From assembly GCF_027922425.1 (NCBI RefSeq), contig NZ_BSFQ01000006.1, forward strand, positions 124,001 to 188,000: a stretch of 64,000 nucleotides of DNA, given 5' to 3'. A program made the translations under genes and the position numbers. The notes under the pieces were generated by a model. That model was not told the origin of the DNA. It did not search any database and saw only the letters and a list, made by a program, of their open reading frames with translations. Source of the DNA: Pseudonocardia halophobica. GTDB lineage: Bacteria > Actinomycetota > Actinomycetes > Mycobacteriales > Pseudonocardiaceae. Below, in pieces: positions 56,496 to 64,000 of this stretch (position 1 is its first letter; every line of letters begins with the position of its first letter).

Positions 56496-58214
56496 TCAGC
56501 CCAGCACGGTCGACGCGCCCGACAGGCGCTGGGCGGTGACGGTCTCGCCGCCGTCCACGGCTTGCAGGGTCCTCGGGTCGAGTGCCGGGGCCGGCTCGCG
56601 GACGTCGCCGCGCTTGGCAATACCGACCTGGCTGCCGTCGGGCAGGACGATCCAGCCGATCCGTGTGGAGAGGCCGGCCACGGTGCGCCGGCTCTCGAAC
56701 AGCCCGGCCTCGCCGAGGGCGAGCTGGGCGGAGAAGGGGCGTTGCACGCCGCCGGCGGTGACGATGCCCAGCGCCGAGCGCTGGTCGAGGGTGGCGGTCA
56801 CGGCGTTGGCCTCGGTCTTGCCGCGCAGCACCAGCTTGTCGCCGGTGACGGTCCCTTCGAGCCAGGCCTCGACCTGCTTGCCGTCACACAGGTAGCCGGC
56901 GGCGCGGCCGTCCTTGATCCCGACGGCGAGGGTGAGCTCGTTGCCGCTGGTCCGGCCGGTGAACACGGCCTCGGTCATGACCGGCCCGGTGGCCGCGGGC
57001 GCCGCCGCCGGGGCGAGCGTGGCCGTGACGGGCGCCGGGGTGGGGGCCTGCGCCGCCGGAGCCTGCTCGGTGTTCCCGTTGTCGCGCAGCAGTACCCAGG
57101 CGGCGAGCAGGACCGCGATCGCGGCCACTGCAGCGGTCACCGGCAGCAGCCGGCGCCGGTCGCGCGCGGGTCCGGCCGGCGGGGCGGCGGCGGCGGGCGG
57201 GTCGAGAGGCCGCGTGGCCTGACGGGTGGCACGGGCCGGGTCGATCAGGTCGGCGTGGACGGGGGCCGCGCCTGGCGCCGCGGGAACCGGCGCGGGGGAG
57301 ACGTCGGTCTCCGGGGCCGGGACGGGCGAGACGTCGGTCTCGGGCGCCGGGACGTAGGTCGCGACGGCCGCGGGCGCTGCCGCGACCGGTGCCGGCGGCG
57401 ACGCCGCGGCGAGGGCGGCCCGGGCGGCGCGGGCCAGCTCACCGGCGGTGCCGTAGCGAGAGGCGGTGTCCTTGGCCATCCCGGTGCCGACGACGTCGTC
57501 GAACATCGTGAGGCCGGGCACCGCCTCGGACGGGCGCGGCGGCGGGACGTTCATGTGGGCGTGCATGAGCACGGGCAGCCCGTCGCCGGAGTACGGCCGC
57601 TTCCCCGTGATCGTCTCGAAGAACACGCAGGTCAATGCGTAGATGTCGGAGCTGTGGGTGACCGCGCCGTCGAACTGCTCGGGGGCCATGTAGGTCAGGC
57701 TGCCCAGCAGCGCGCCGGTGCGGGTCAGCGAGTGGCTGCGCCGCGTGGTGGTCGCGCGGGTGATGCCCCAGTCCGCGAGGTAGCAGAAGTCGGCGAGCCT
57801 GCCGTCGAGCAGGATGTTCGACGGCTTGACGTCGCGGTGCACCAGCCCACTCTCGTGCGCCTCGTCCAGGGCGCTGGCGATCTGCTCGAGGATCTTCACC
57901 GCCCGCTCGACCGGCAGCGGCCCGGAGCGCTCGATCAGGCTGAGCAGGTCGCCGCCGTCGACGAGCTGCATGTCGATGTAGAGCTGCCCGTCGATCTGGC
58001 CGTAGCGGTGGATGGTGATGACGTGCGGGTTGCGCAGCTGGGCCACGTGATGGGCCTCGCGGCGGAACCGCTGCTGGAACTCCGGCTCGTCGGCCAGGTG
58101 CGGCGCCAGCCGCTTGACCGCGACGTCGCGCTCGTGCTCGGTGTCGAACGCCCGGTACACCTCACCCATCCCGCCCCGGCCGAGCAACTCCTCGAGCCGG
58201 TACGGGCCGAACAT
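56496..58214 (-). CDS. Membrane Ser/Thr protein kinase (PknB-like)
   Basis: A 572-residue receptor-like kinase. The glycine-rich loop LLGRGGMGEVYRAFD, VAVKRLAPHL, catalytic loop HRDVKPSNILLD, activation-segment start YLADWGITRA and MAPEQFDG are all present. The usual DFG is DWG. After the kinase domain come Pro/Ala repeats (twice PAPETDVSP), one membrane helix (about 365-385, TAAVAAIAVLLAAWVLL) and a beta-rich external domain of ~190 residues. I chose ATG 58214 (GGGGGA 7 bases upstream); in-frame GTG 58232 and TTG 58280 are alternatives. It is divergent from an FHA-like gene that may read its phosphorylation. Confidence 0.9.
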   Translation of the reverse strand: MFGPYRLEELLGRGGMGEVYRAFDTEHERDVAVKRLAPHLADEPEFQQRFRREAHHVAQLRNPHVITIHRYGQIDGQLYIDMQLVDGGDLLSLIERSGPLPVERAVKILEQIASALDEAHESGLVHRDVKPSNILLDGRLADFCYLADWGITRATTTRRSHSLTRTGALLGSLTYMAPEQFDGAVTHSSDIYALTCVFFETITGKRPYSGDGLPVLMHAHMNVPPPRPSEAVPGLTMFDDVVGTGMAKDTASRYGTAGELARAARAALAAASPPAPVAAAPAAVATYVPAPETDVSPVPAPETDVSPAPVPAAPGAAPVHADLIDPARATRQATRPLDPPAAAAPPAGPARDRRRLLPVTAAVAAIAVLLAAWVLLRDNGNTEQAPAAQAPTPAPVTATLAPAAAPAATGPVMTEAVFTGRTSGNELTLAVGIKDGRAAGYLCDGKQVEAWLEGTVTGDKLVLRGKTEANAVTATLDQRSALGIVTAGGVQRPFSAQLALGEAGLFESRRTVAGLSTRIGWIVLPDGSQVGIAKRGDVREPAPALDPRTLQAVDGGETVTAQRLSGASTVLG

Positions 58215-58353
58215 GTCGAAATCCCCCGCCACACAACGCCGTTCGCCAAGATCGGTGATCTCGTTAGCCGAGATCGTCAATCATGATGAAACCGGCGTAA
58301 CGACCACCCGCAGCTGCTCGACGGGCCGGGTGCCCGTCCCGTAGGAGGAATTC

Positions 58354-59091
58354 GTGAACGCGCCCGTCCCCGGCTTCGTCATCGTCCGCTCCGGGACCCG
58401 GCGCTGGGCGCTGCGCCCCGGTGATGAGGTGACCTTCGGGCGCGGGGAGGACCGCGACATCCGCATCGGCCACGAGCCGCTCGACGACTTCGTCTCCCGC
58501 GACGCCGGCTCGCTCACCGGGCTGCGCGACGGCGTGCTGATCCGCAACACCTCCAAGACACAGGCCATCCGGTTTCTGGCCATGCCAGGCCCCGAGCTGC
58601 GGATCCGCCCCGGCATGGCCGTCGGGTCGATGCCCTTCGAGCAGGTCCGTATCGACATCCCCGGTCGCTACGGCGCCGAGTACACGCTGCACCTCGACGC
58701 CCGCGGCATGCTGAGCCCACCCGATCTCGGCCCGTTCGAGGAGCCCGTGCGGGACAACGGGCGGGTCACCCGCTACGGCGCCTCGCGCCTGTCCGAGCGA
58801 GAGCGGCGCATGCTCGCAGCCCTCTGCGAACCCGTCCTCACCCTCGCCGGCAGCCGGCCGGCCACCTATCGCGAGATCGCCGAACGCCTCGGCGGCACCA
58901 CCCCCGCCAGCGTCCGCACCGGACTCGACCGGCTCCGCAACCGCCTCAGCGACACCGACGGCATCCCCGGCCTGCGCGGCGACGAGGACTCCTGCGAGAC
59001 CGCCGGCTACCTCGAAGCGCTCGCGCACTGGGCGATCGACACGGGGGAGATCGACGGACAGGTCGTGGAGGAGGTGCTGGATCCGCTCTGA
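58354..59091 (+). CDS. FHA-like domain plus winged-helix regulator
   Basis: A 245-residue protein. The N-terminal half resembles an FHA phosphothreonine-binding domain (RPGDEVTFGRGEDRDIRIG, DDFVSRDAGSLTGLRDGVLI, RNTSKT). The C-terminal half is helical with a winged-helix look (LSERERRMLAALCEPVL, ATYREIAERLGGTTPASVRTGLDRLRNRL split across the motif). The GTG has a strong AGGAGG site. Such FHA-wHTH proteins sit beside Ser/Thr kinases in actinobacteria and probably turn kinase signals into transcriptional or assembly responses. Confidence 0.82.
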   Translation: MNAPVPGFVIVRSGTRRWALRPGDEVTFGRGEDRDIRIGHEPLDDFVSRDAGSLTGLRDGVLIRNTSKTQAIRFLAMPGPELRIRPGMAVGSMPFEQVRIDIPGRYGAEYTLHLDARGMLSPPDLGPFEEPVRDNGRVTRYGASRLSERERRMLAALCEPVLTLAGSRPATYREIAERLGGTTPASVRTGLDRLRNRLSDTDGIPGLRGDEDSCETAGYLEALAHWAIDTGEIDGQVVEEVLDPL

Positions 59092-59415
59092 GGCGACATC
59101 TCATCGGCGGGCCGCCGCGGCCGGGAAGTCCTCGACCGCATCACCCGAGCCGAGAAGTGGACGGCCACAAGGCCGCGACGACCTCTCGCCGTCGTCGCAC
59201 CTCGTCGAAGCGGGTTCGCTGATGCGTGACGCCGATCCGACGGCCCTGACGGTGAGGTGATGCGGGCGGGCTCGGTTCCTGAGCTGCCCCTGTCCGCCTC
59301 GGCCTTCACCCGCTCACCGGGCGACGTGGGCGGTGGGCAGGTCCAGAACCGAGCAGTCACACTGGGAGTCGTGGGCAGACACTCCCGGCCGGACCTCGAC
59401 CCCGAGCGGGCCGAC
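59092..59415. other. Gap with no recognised gene
   Basis: 324 bases without a credible reading frame of its own. An in-frame extension of the phosphatase gene reaches back to 59257 but lacks conservation. I see no repeat, terminator or RNA signature. Confidence 0.5.
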
Positions 59416-60006
59416 ATGTTCCGCCTGCTCTTCGTCTGCACCGGGAACCTCTGCCGCTCCCCGGCCGCGGAGATCATGACCCGCCACCTGCTGGTGGGGA
59501 AGCTCGGGGGCCGCGAGGCGGCGCGTTTCGACATCTCCAGCGCCGGGGTGAACGCGGTGGTGGGGGAGATGATGCACCCCGACACCCGCGACGAGCTCGC
59601 TCCCTGGGGTCTGGACGGGCCCGCACAGGCCGGTGCCTTTCGGGCCCGCCAGCTGCGCAGCCCTATGGTGCGCCGCTCCGACCTGGTCCTGGGTGCGAGC
59701 CTGCGCCACCGCAGTGCCGTCGTGGAGCGGGAGCCGGCCGGACTGAAGAACACGTTCGCGCTGCGGGAGTTCGCCGCCCTGGCCGACGCCGTCGACGAGA
59801 CCATGCTCCCCGAGGGTGACCCGGTGAAGCGTGCGCACGAGCTGGTGGAGCAGGCTCGGTTGAAGCGCGGGCTCGTGCCGCTCGACCGCGAGGAGCTGTC
59901 GGTCGTCGACCCGATCGGCAAGCCCCAGCAGGCGCATCACGACGCCGTCGTGCTGATCACGGACGCGGTCTACCGGATCGTCGAGAAGATCGTTCCGTCG
60001 CGCTAA
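59416..60006 (+). CDS. Low-molecular-weight protein tyrosine phosphatase
   Basis: A 196-residue phosphatase. The P-loop is LLFVCTGNLCRSPAAEIM (CX5R with Cys and Arg), followed by ISSAGVNAVVGEMMHPDTRDEL, as in LMW-PTPs. The usual DP acid motif is seen only weakly (VVDPIGKPQQAHHDAV). The ATG at 59416 gives the family start; GTG 59371 would add 15 residues. It may act with the nearby kinase/FHA pair, or in exopolysaccharide control as Wzb-like enzymes do. Confidence 0.88.
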   Translation: MFRLLFVCTGNLCRSPAAEIMTRHLLVGKLGGREAARFDISSAGVNAVVGEMMHPDTRDELAPWGLDGPAQAGAFRARQLRSPMVRRSDLVLGASLRHRSAVVEREPAGLKNTFALREFAALADAVDETMLPEGDPVKRAHELVEQARLKRGLVPLDREELSVVDPIGKPQQAHHDAVVLITDAVYRIVEKIVPSR

Positions 60007-60045
60007 TCGGCCCGTCCGCACGAGGCCTGGCTACCACGTCCGGCA

Positions 60046-60130
60046 GATGCTGACCGTTCGTAGCTGTCCATACGCAGTTCTTGCACCCCGCACTCCGCCA
60101 TCGTGCCGATGACGGCGGCGGTCCGGCCTG
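60046..60130. repeat. Conserved intergenic block, copy B (upstream of the lipoprotein gene)
   Basis: Carries TTCGTA-GCTGTCCA-TACGCA (60057-60076) and GCCGATGACGGCGGCG at exactly the spacing of copy A. It ends about 14 bases before the lipoprotein start. No terminal repeats or transposase accompany it. Confidence 0.65.
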
Positions 60131-60143
60131 GGACCCTCGACCG

Positions 60144-61067
60144 GTGGCCAGTAGGGACGCGTGCCGTCCTGCCCGGTCCGCTCGCGGGCGCGGGCAGTGG
60201 CTGGCCCGCGCCCTGGGACTCGTGGGCGCGGCCCTGCTGCTGGCCGCCTGCGGTGGGCGGTCTGAGGCCCCCCAACCACTGCCGACCTTCGCGCCGAGCT
60301 ACGACTGGGCGCTGGTCGCGGACGTGATCGGTGATGATCCCGACGCCCAGGTGTATCGCGCTGTCCGGACCGGGTGCGACCCGGGACAGCAGGCGCTGAA
60401 TTCCCGTTGGGACCAGCTCACCGGTCCCCGCGAGGTCCTGCTGTTCGCTGCCGCGATCCAGATGTGCCGCGGCGACCAGGCCGGCGCGCTCGCCAGCTAT
60501 CAGAAAGCCAGCACCTACGGCTGGAACGGCCTCGGCCCTGATCGGATGTCGGGTCGCTGCGCCGTCTACACCGCACTGACCGTGACGTTGAATCGGGTCA
60601 CGCCGGCCGTCGTCAGTTGTCCGGCAGGTTTGAGCCCGGCGTTCGTGCGATCAGCGAGCGGGGTGGCGGACAATCCGTTGACTCCGGAGGACGAGGCCGC
60701 TCCACCCGTGGTCCCTCCGGCCGTCCCACCGAACTCGTCGTCGCGGCCCCCGACCACCACGGCGAAGGCGCGCTCCACCCCGACCACCACGGCGACTACG
60801 CCCTCCACCACGACAAGCACGCGAGCTGAGCGCGCACCTCTCGCGACGACGACCAAACCCAGGCCCACGACTGCTGCGCCGGCACCGACGACGCGACCGA
60901 AGCCCCAGCCGACGTCCCAGCAGCCGGCCAGGCCGAACACGACCACGAAACCGAAGCCGCAGAACCCCGGACCGACGGACATGGGCCCGAACGACGGCAT
61001 GACGACCACGAAGGACAAGTCGACCACGCCCGGGACCGGCATGACCGGAGACAACGAGATGGACTAG
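60144..61067 (+). CDS. Lipoprotein with Thr/Pro-rich C-terminal tail
   Basis: A 307-residue lipoprotein. The signal ends in a lipobox (GLVGAALLLAACGG). The globular part (about residues 45-190) has TPR-like helices (VLLFAAAIQMCRGDQAGALA, SYQKASTYGWNGLG) and several cysteines. The last ~120 residues are Thr/Pro/Lys repeats (TTTKPRPTTAAPAPTT), like the tail of the Hsp70-like protein at 15742. The GTG start lies just after repeat block B. It ends 4 bases into the convergent TIR-FGE gene. Function unknown. Confidence 0.75.
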   Translation: MASRDACRPARSARGRGQWLARALGLVGAALLLAACGGRSEAPQPLPTFAPSYDWALVADVIGDDPDAQVYRAVRTGCDPGQQALNSRWDQLTGPREVLLFAAAIQMCRGDQAGALASYQKASTYGWNGLGPDRMSGRCAVYTALTVTLNRVTPAVVSCPAGLSPAFVRSASGVADNPLTPEDEAAPPVVPPAVPPNSSSRPPTTTAKARSTPTTTATTPSTTTSTRAERAPLATTTKPRPTTAAPAPTTRPKPQPTSQQPARPNTTTKPKPQNPGPTDMGPNDGMTTTKDKSTTPGTGMTGDNEMD

Positions 61068-62518
61068 ATCTCGCAGACGACCCGCATGCCGACCCGCCCC
61101 TGCCAGCCGCTGAAGTCCGCGTCCATCCCGTCGCGGTAGGCCGACCTGCAGATCGCCGGATTGTGCGACCAGCAGCCTCCCCGCAGGACGCGGCTTCCGC
61201 TGCCGTCCCCGGAGACCTGTCCATCGGCGCCCGTCTTCCGGTACTCGACGGGCCCTGCGTCGGCGCAGTGCTCCCACACGTTCCCGTGCATCTCGTACAG
61301 GCCGAATCGGTTCGGCGGGAAGGTCCCGACGGGCACCGTCGTACCGCGGAAGATCCCGAGCGGCCCCTGATCGTAGGCCCCGCTCTCGTAGACGACCCCG
61401 CCGTACTCGATGCTCGAGACGTCGACCTCGCCGCTCCGGCCCGCTACTGCACCGCCGGTCCCGCAGTAGTTGGCCAAATCTGCGGTGATGGTGGGCCCGA
61501 CGTGGAAGGGGGTGGTGGTGTGGGCGCGGCAGGCGTACTCCCACTCGACCTCCTTCGGCAGCCGGAGCACGAGCCCGGTCAGGGCCGAGAGCCGGGCACA
61601 GAACTCCGTGGCCTGTTTCCAGCTGATCGTCTCCACCGGCAGGCCGGCTCCGCTGAAGGACGACGGGGCGGGGTCGAGTGGCACCTCGATCGCTTCCCGC
61701 GCTGCCCCGACGAGCGCCGCCCACTGGGCCTGGGTGACGGCTGTGCGGCCGATCGCGAAGGAGGCGACCGTCATCTGCTGTTGTGGCCCCTCGATGGGAC
61801 GTCGGCCCGGCTCGTTGTCGGGGGAGCCGATGAGGAAGCTGCCCCCGTGCACGATCGCGAACTGCATCGTCGTGTTCCCGACGGGCAGGTCGAAGACGTC
61901 CGCGGTCGCGCCCTGATCGGGCAGCCTCGCGCCGGTCGAGTCGACGGAGGCGATGGAGAAGGTTTCGATCCGGGTGGATGGCAGCCGGCGGCCGATGAAC
62001 GAGTCGAGGGCCCAGCCGCCAGCGCCCGCGAAGAGAAGAGCGCCCGTTCCGACGCCGACCTGGAGCAACGTCCGCCGGGACACCCGTGGAGGTTCGGGCA
62101 CGAGATCCGGACCGGGCTCGGGGACGGTGCCGGTGACCCGGCCGACCACGTCCGTCACAAGGTGCCGGATCCGCGGGTCCGCTTCGTCACCCTGCCACCC
62201 CTGCAGGTCTGGTGTGTGGATCACGCCGAAGCCCAGCGGCGGCTCGGTCCCGTCGAGACTGAGCGGCACCAGCACGCCACGTCTCATGCCACGGGACGCC
62301 TCGTCCCGTACCCAGGGCGCCCTCACCGAGTGCACCGACCACGCGACCATCACGCAGAGCGCCGCGTCGATCTCCTCGGCGATGACCTCGTCGAACCGCT
62401 CGCCGGCGGCCAGGTCCGGGTCCCACCAGACCTTGAGCCCCTCCCGCTCGAGGAGCCGCACGATCGGCTCGACGCGGCCGCGGTCCTCACGCTTGTAACT
62501 GAAGAAGATGTCGGCCAT
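61064..62518 (-). CDS. TIR - transmembrane - FGE-sulfatase (SUMF1) domain protein
   Basis: A 484-residue protein. Residues 1-125 are a TIR domain (ADIFFSYKREDRGRVEPIVR; LKVWWDPDLAAGERF; SVRAPWVRDEA, where Glu73 in WVRDE is the likely NADase glutamate). A single membrane helix follows at about 151-172 (LLQVGVGTGALLFAGAGGWA) after RR, then a FGE/C-type-lectin-like domain (about 205-484): GGSFLIGSPDNEPGRR, PVETISWKQATEFCARLS, LRLPKEVEWEYACRA, NRFGLYEMHGNVWEHC, VLRGGCWSHNPAICRSAYRD. The cysteine pattern of true formylglycine-generating enzymes is not obvious, so a binding role is likelier. ATG 62518 is used; GTG 62527 is possible. Confidence 0.87.
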   Translation of the reverse strand: MADIFFSYKREDRGRVEPIVRLLEREGLKVWWDPDLAAGERFDEVIAEEIDAALCVMVAWSVHSVRAPWVRDEASRGMRRGVLVPLSLDGTEPPLGFGVIHTPDLQGWQGDEADPRIRHLVTDVVGRVTGTVPEPGPDLVPEPPRVSRRTLLQVGVGTGALLFAGAGGWALDSFIGRRLPSTRIETFSIASVDSTGARLPDQGATADVFDLPVGNTTMQFAIVHGGSFLIGSPDNEPGRRPIEGPQQQMTVASFAIGRTAVTQAQWAALVGAAREAIEVPLDPAPSSFSGAGLPVETISWKQATEFCARLSALTGLVLRLPKEVEWEYACRAHTTTPFHVGPTITADLANYCGTGGAVAGRSGEVDVSSIEYGGVVYESGAYDQGPLGIFRGTTVPVGTFPPNRFGLYEMHGNVWEHCADAGPVEYRKTGADGQVSGDGSGSRVLRGGCWSHNPAICRSAYRDGMDADFSGWQGRVGMRVVCEI

Positions 62519-62723
62519 ACCCCGCACGCCCCATCCACCGCGTCACGCAGGGTATCCCCTGTTCGACGACGAGCGAGCCGCTTGCGCGTACGTACTTGTA
62601 CGACCTTCCGGACACCTCGGCGTCGCCCGCACAAGGGGCGCGCGCACGAGGCCGTCGTGGAGCCTCCGCCGAGGCTCCACGACGGCCTTCCGGGGTCCGG
62701 CGCGGTTCGTCGCTCGGCCGTGC
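62519..62723. other. Gap upstream of the TIR-FGE gene
   Basis: Contains GCGTACGTACTTGTACGACC (62586-62605), related to motifs near 54931 and 63315, about 70-85 bases before the TIR-FGE start. A GAGGCCGTCGTGGAGCC / GGCTCCACGACGGCCTT inverted repeat (62649-62688) with GCCTCCGCCGAG-type loop can serve as terminator of the 62724 gene. Confidence 0.5.
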
Positions 62724-63068
62724 CTACGACACGATGAACATGACCCGGACGTTCAGGTCGACGCCCCACGCGACCTCTCCACGCAGGCGGACCTGGCCGC
62801 CGTCGAGAGGAACGACGTTGTAGACCTTCATCGCCGCATCCCCCAGGAACGGCGTGTCCAGTGCTCCACCGGGCGTGCTCGCCGTGATCTCGGACAGGCT
62901 GACGCACACTGCGCTTCCCTTGTTCACACCGGCGACATTGAACAGCTGGGTGAACACGCCGTGCTTCCGGATCGTGGCGATGAAACCGGCCGCCGGGGCT
63001 ACCGCGTCCGGCCCGGCGAGTTGCTCGGTCTCGACGGCCGTCGTCTCGTCGGGAATCGTTGTGCTCAT
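62724..63068 (-). CDS. Conserved-looking 114-aa protein of unknown function
   Basis: A 114-residue soluble protein with an acidic N terminus (STTIPDETTAVETEQL) and a beta-rich core (GFIATIRKHGVFTQLFNVAG, VCVSLSEITASTPGG, MKVYNVVPLDGGQVRLRGE, VDLNVRVMFIVS). The ATG has an excellent AGGAGGTC site 8 bases upstream, so strong translation is expected. I do not recognise the family. It is divergent from an M6-type metalloprotease across a motif-rich gap. Confidence 0.72.
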   Translation of the reverse strand: MSTTIPDETTAVETEQLAGPDAVAPAAGFIATIRKHGVFTQLFNVAGVNKGSAVCVSLSEITASTPGGALDTPFLGDAAMKVYNVVPLDGGQVRLRGEVAWGVDLNVRVMFIVS

Positions 63069-63448
63069 GATGTTCGACCTCCTGTCGTGGTGGCTGGAAT
63101 ACGTGGATCGGGATATCCACATGCGACTCGAGAGTAGAGTCGACTCGTGTACCCGTGATCGGACCTGGCCGCCCGATACCGCTGATCGAAGCGTTCCTTC
63201 GTGGAACGGGGGCAGGCGAGGCCCGTACCGCGAAGCCTATGTGATCGGTGAGATGCCGGCGATGCGTACTTCTGCGTACGCATTTTCGAGAATCACGCGT
63301 ATCCGCAGGTCGGGTTACGTAGGACTGCGTACTTGACCGGAACGCGGCGATGGCCTGTCATTGCTGTGAAAGGGTCGAAATTCCTGCGTCACGACGCTTG
63401 ACGTGGAAGCACGCCCCAAGCGTCGTGTGAACGAAAGCGAGCCGGCAC
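63069..63448. promoter_or_regulatory. Divergent gap rich in GCGTAC motifs
   Basis: 380 bases without a gene. It holds ATGCGTACTTCTGCGTACGC (63262-63281), with direct and inverted GCGTAC copies, and TACGTAGGACTGCGTACTTG (63316-63335). These are close to the sequence at 54931-54951 read on the other strand. Promoters of both flanking genes must lie here. Confidence 0.5.
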
Positions 63449-64000
63449 ATGTCCATTGCAGTGTGGCGAGATCTTTGCGCTGTGTCGCCCAGCCCTGAAC
63501 TCAGGGAGCGCCTGCGTGACGAGCTTCGTGAAGTGCGCGAGAGCGCGAGCTCACCCGTCCTCCGGCAACTCGCCTTGCCCGGTCGTCCGCGGTGGCCCGG
63601 ATACGGCGACGGGACGATATTCCCGCCGAGGCAGTTCCCGCTGGGCACCTCCGCCCGCGAGATCGGTCGTGCAGCGGCGGACCGCACGCCGCTGCGTGGC
63701 AAGGTCCGTGTCGTCGTCGTGCTGGTCGACTTCCCCGACCGGCCGATGCAGGAGAGCAACGAGCATTTCGAGGAGCTGTTCTTCTCGAGCGGGGTACTCC
63801 CCTCCGGGAGCGTCGCCGAGTACTACCGCGAGGTCACCGGAGGAATGGTCGACCTCGTCGGTGAGGTGGTCGGTCCGTTCCGGCTGGGACAGAGCCTCGC
63901 GTGGTACGCCAACAACAACTTCGGGATCGGGCGCCCTTCGGGCACGCCGCGAGCCCAGCGGATGGCACTCGACGCGGCGACGGTCGCGGATCCCGGTATC
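63449..64000 (+). CDS. M6-type metalloprotease domain protein, N-terminal part (runs off the window)
   Basis: 184 codons remain open to the window edge, so the gene is 3'-truncated here. After a ~60-residue N-terminal part without a clear signal peptide comes VRVVVVLVDFPDRPMQESNE, FEELFFSSGVLPSGSVAEYY, REVTGGMVDLVGEVVGPFRL and LAWYANNNFGIG. These are hallmark segments of M6 (immune inhibitor A-like) metalloproteases preceding the HExxH motif, which would lie beyond the edge. The ATG at 63449 is the best start. It is divergent from the 114-aa protein. Confidence 0.82.
   Translation, partial: MSIAVWRDLCAVSPSPELRERLRDELREVRESASSPVLRQLALPGRPRWPGYGDGTIFPPRQFPLGTSAREIGRAAADRTPLRGKVRVVVVLVDFPDRPMQESNEHFEELFFSSGVLPSGSVAEYYREVTGGMVDLVGEVVGPFRLGQSLAWYANNNFGIGRPSGTPRAQRMALDAATVADPGI

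Noticed and set aside
47661..60130. The repeated block could encode a conserved peptide on the minus strand (AAVIG..GV...RMD in both copies)
   Set aside because: Differences between the copies fall at first, second and third codon positions alike, with no third-position bias, and neither frame has a credible start or length. A non-coding block fits better.
61064..62518. TIR-FGE protein as the variable protein of a diversity-generating retroelement
   Set aside because: The C-terminal RGGCW...RSAYR region resembles such variable regions, but there is no reverse transcriptase or template repeat in the window and no excess of adenine-rich codons there.

Overview
The window is high-GC actinobacterial chromosome, most likely from the Pseudonocardiaceae (a Pseudonocardia-like organism). 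This rests on the very high G+C, frequent GTG starts, F420 and polyphosphate genes, and a gene order (ilvB-ilvN-ilvC-serA-leuB ... gltX-IclR regulator-leuC-leuD-hupB-mutT1-ppk-fbiD-gpsA) that matches the mycobacterial ilvB1-to-gpdA2 block. The species name is an inference.

Bases 1-31,100 are conserved core. They hold branched-chain amino acid and serine synthesis (ilvBNC, serA, leuB, cimA, leuCD), gltX followed by one tRNA-Gln and two identical tRNA-Glu genes, the NdgR/LtbR-type IclR regulator divergent from leuCD, a histone-like HU protein, MutT1, polyphosphate kinase, the F420 gene fbiD, an acyltransferase and gpsA. Interspersed are a large secreted subtilase, a membrane-anchored Hsp70-like protein, two FAD oxygenases, a GNAT-like protein and a slipin. 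Two regulatory finds stand out. An isoleucine-rich leader peptide with an attenuator precedes cimA. A 17-bp operator-like site in the ndgR/leuC gap recurs at 14 of 17 positions upstream of cimA.

Bases 31,100-35,250 hold small accessory genes: a PLP enzyme, a YdeI-like protein, TetR plus an SMR efflux pump, small membrane proteins (one a paralogue of an ORF antisense to the slipin tail) and an HNH nuclease. Bases 35,370-43,830 form an exopolysaccharide locus: UDP-xylose synthase, a processive GT2 synthase, GalE, UDP-glucose dehydrogenase and a GH53 endo-galactanase lipoprotein, with a divergent CapD-like SDR.

Bases 43,830-64,000 are an accessory immunity/signalling region. Its core (44,554-54,920) looks like a nucleotide-centred conflict island. 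One part is an Hsp70-TIR-TM-beta-propeller protein. A second is a four-gene operon whose junctions are all ATGA overlaps (SEFIR, degenerate STAND-like NTPase, SPFH-like, small membrane protein). Divergent from it is a SLOG gene followed by two SLATT-like 2-TM genes. Further on lie a secreted protein, a zinc metallopeptidase, a Ser/Thr kinase with a divergent FHA-like gene, a low-molecular-weight phosphatase, a lipoprotein, a TIR-TM-FGE protein, an unknown 114-aa protein and the start of an M6-type metalloprotease. Two proteins here put a TIR domain on the predicted cytoplasmic side of a membrane helix and a putative recognition domain outside, an arrangement reminiscent of Toll-like receptors. 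An 81%-identical 64-bp non-coding block recurs near 47.7 kb and 60.1 kb, and GCGTAC-type motifs recur in several gaps of this region.

All domain calls were made by eye from motifs and need profile searches; start codons were chosen from ribosome-binding sites and family lengths.
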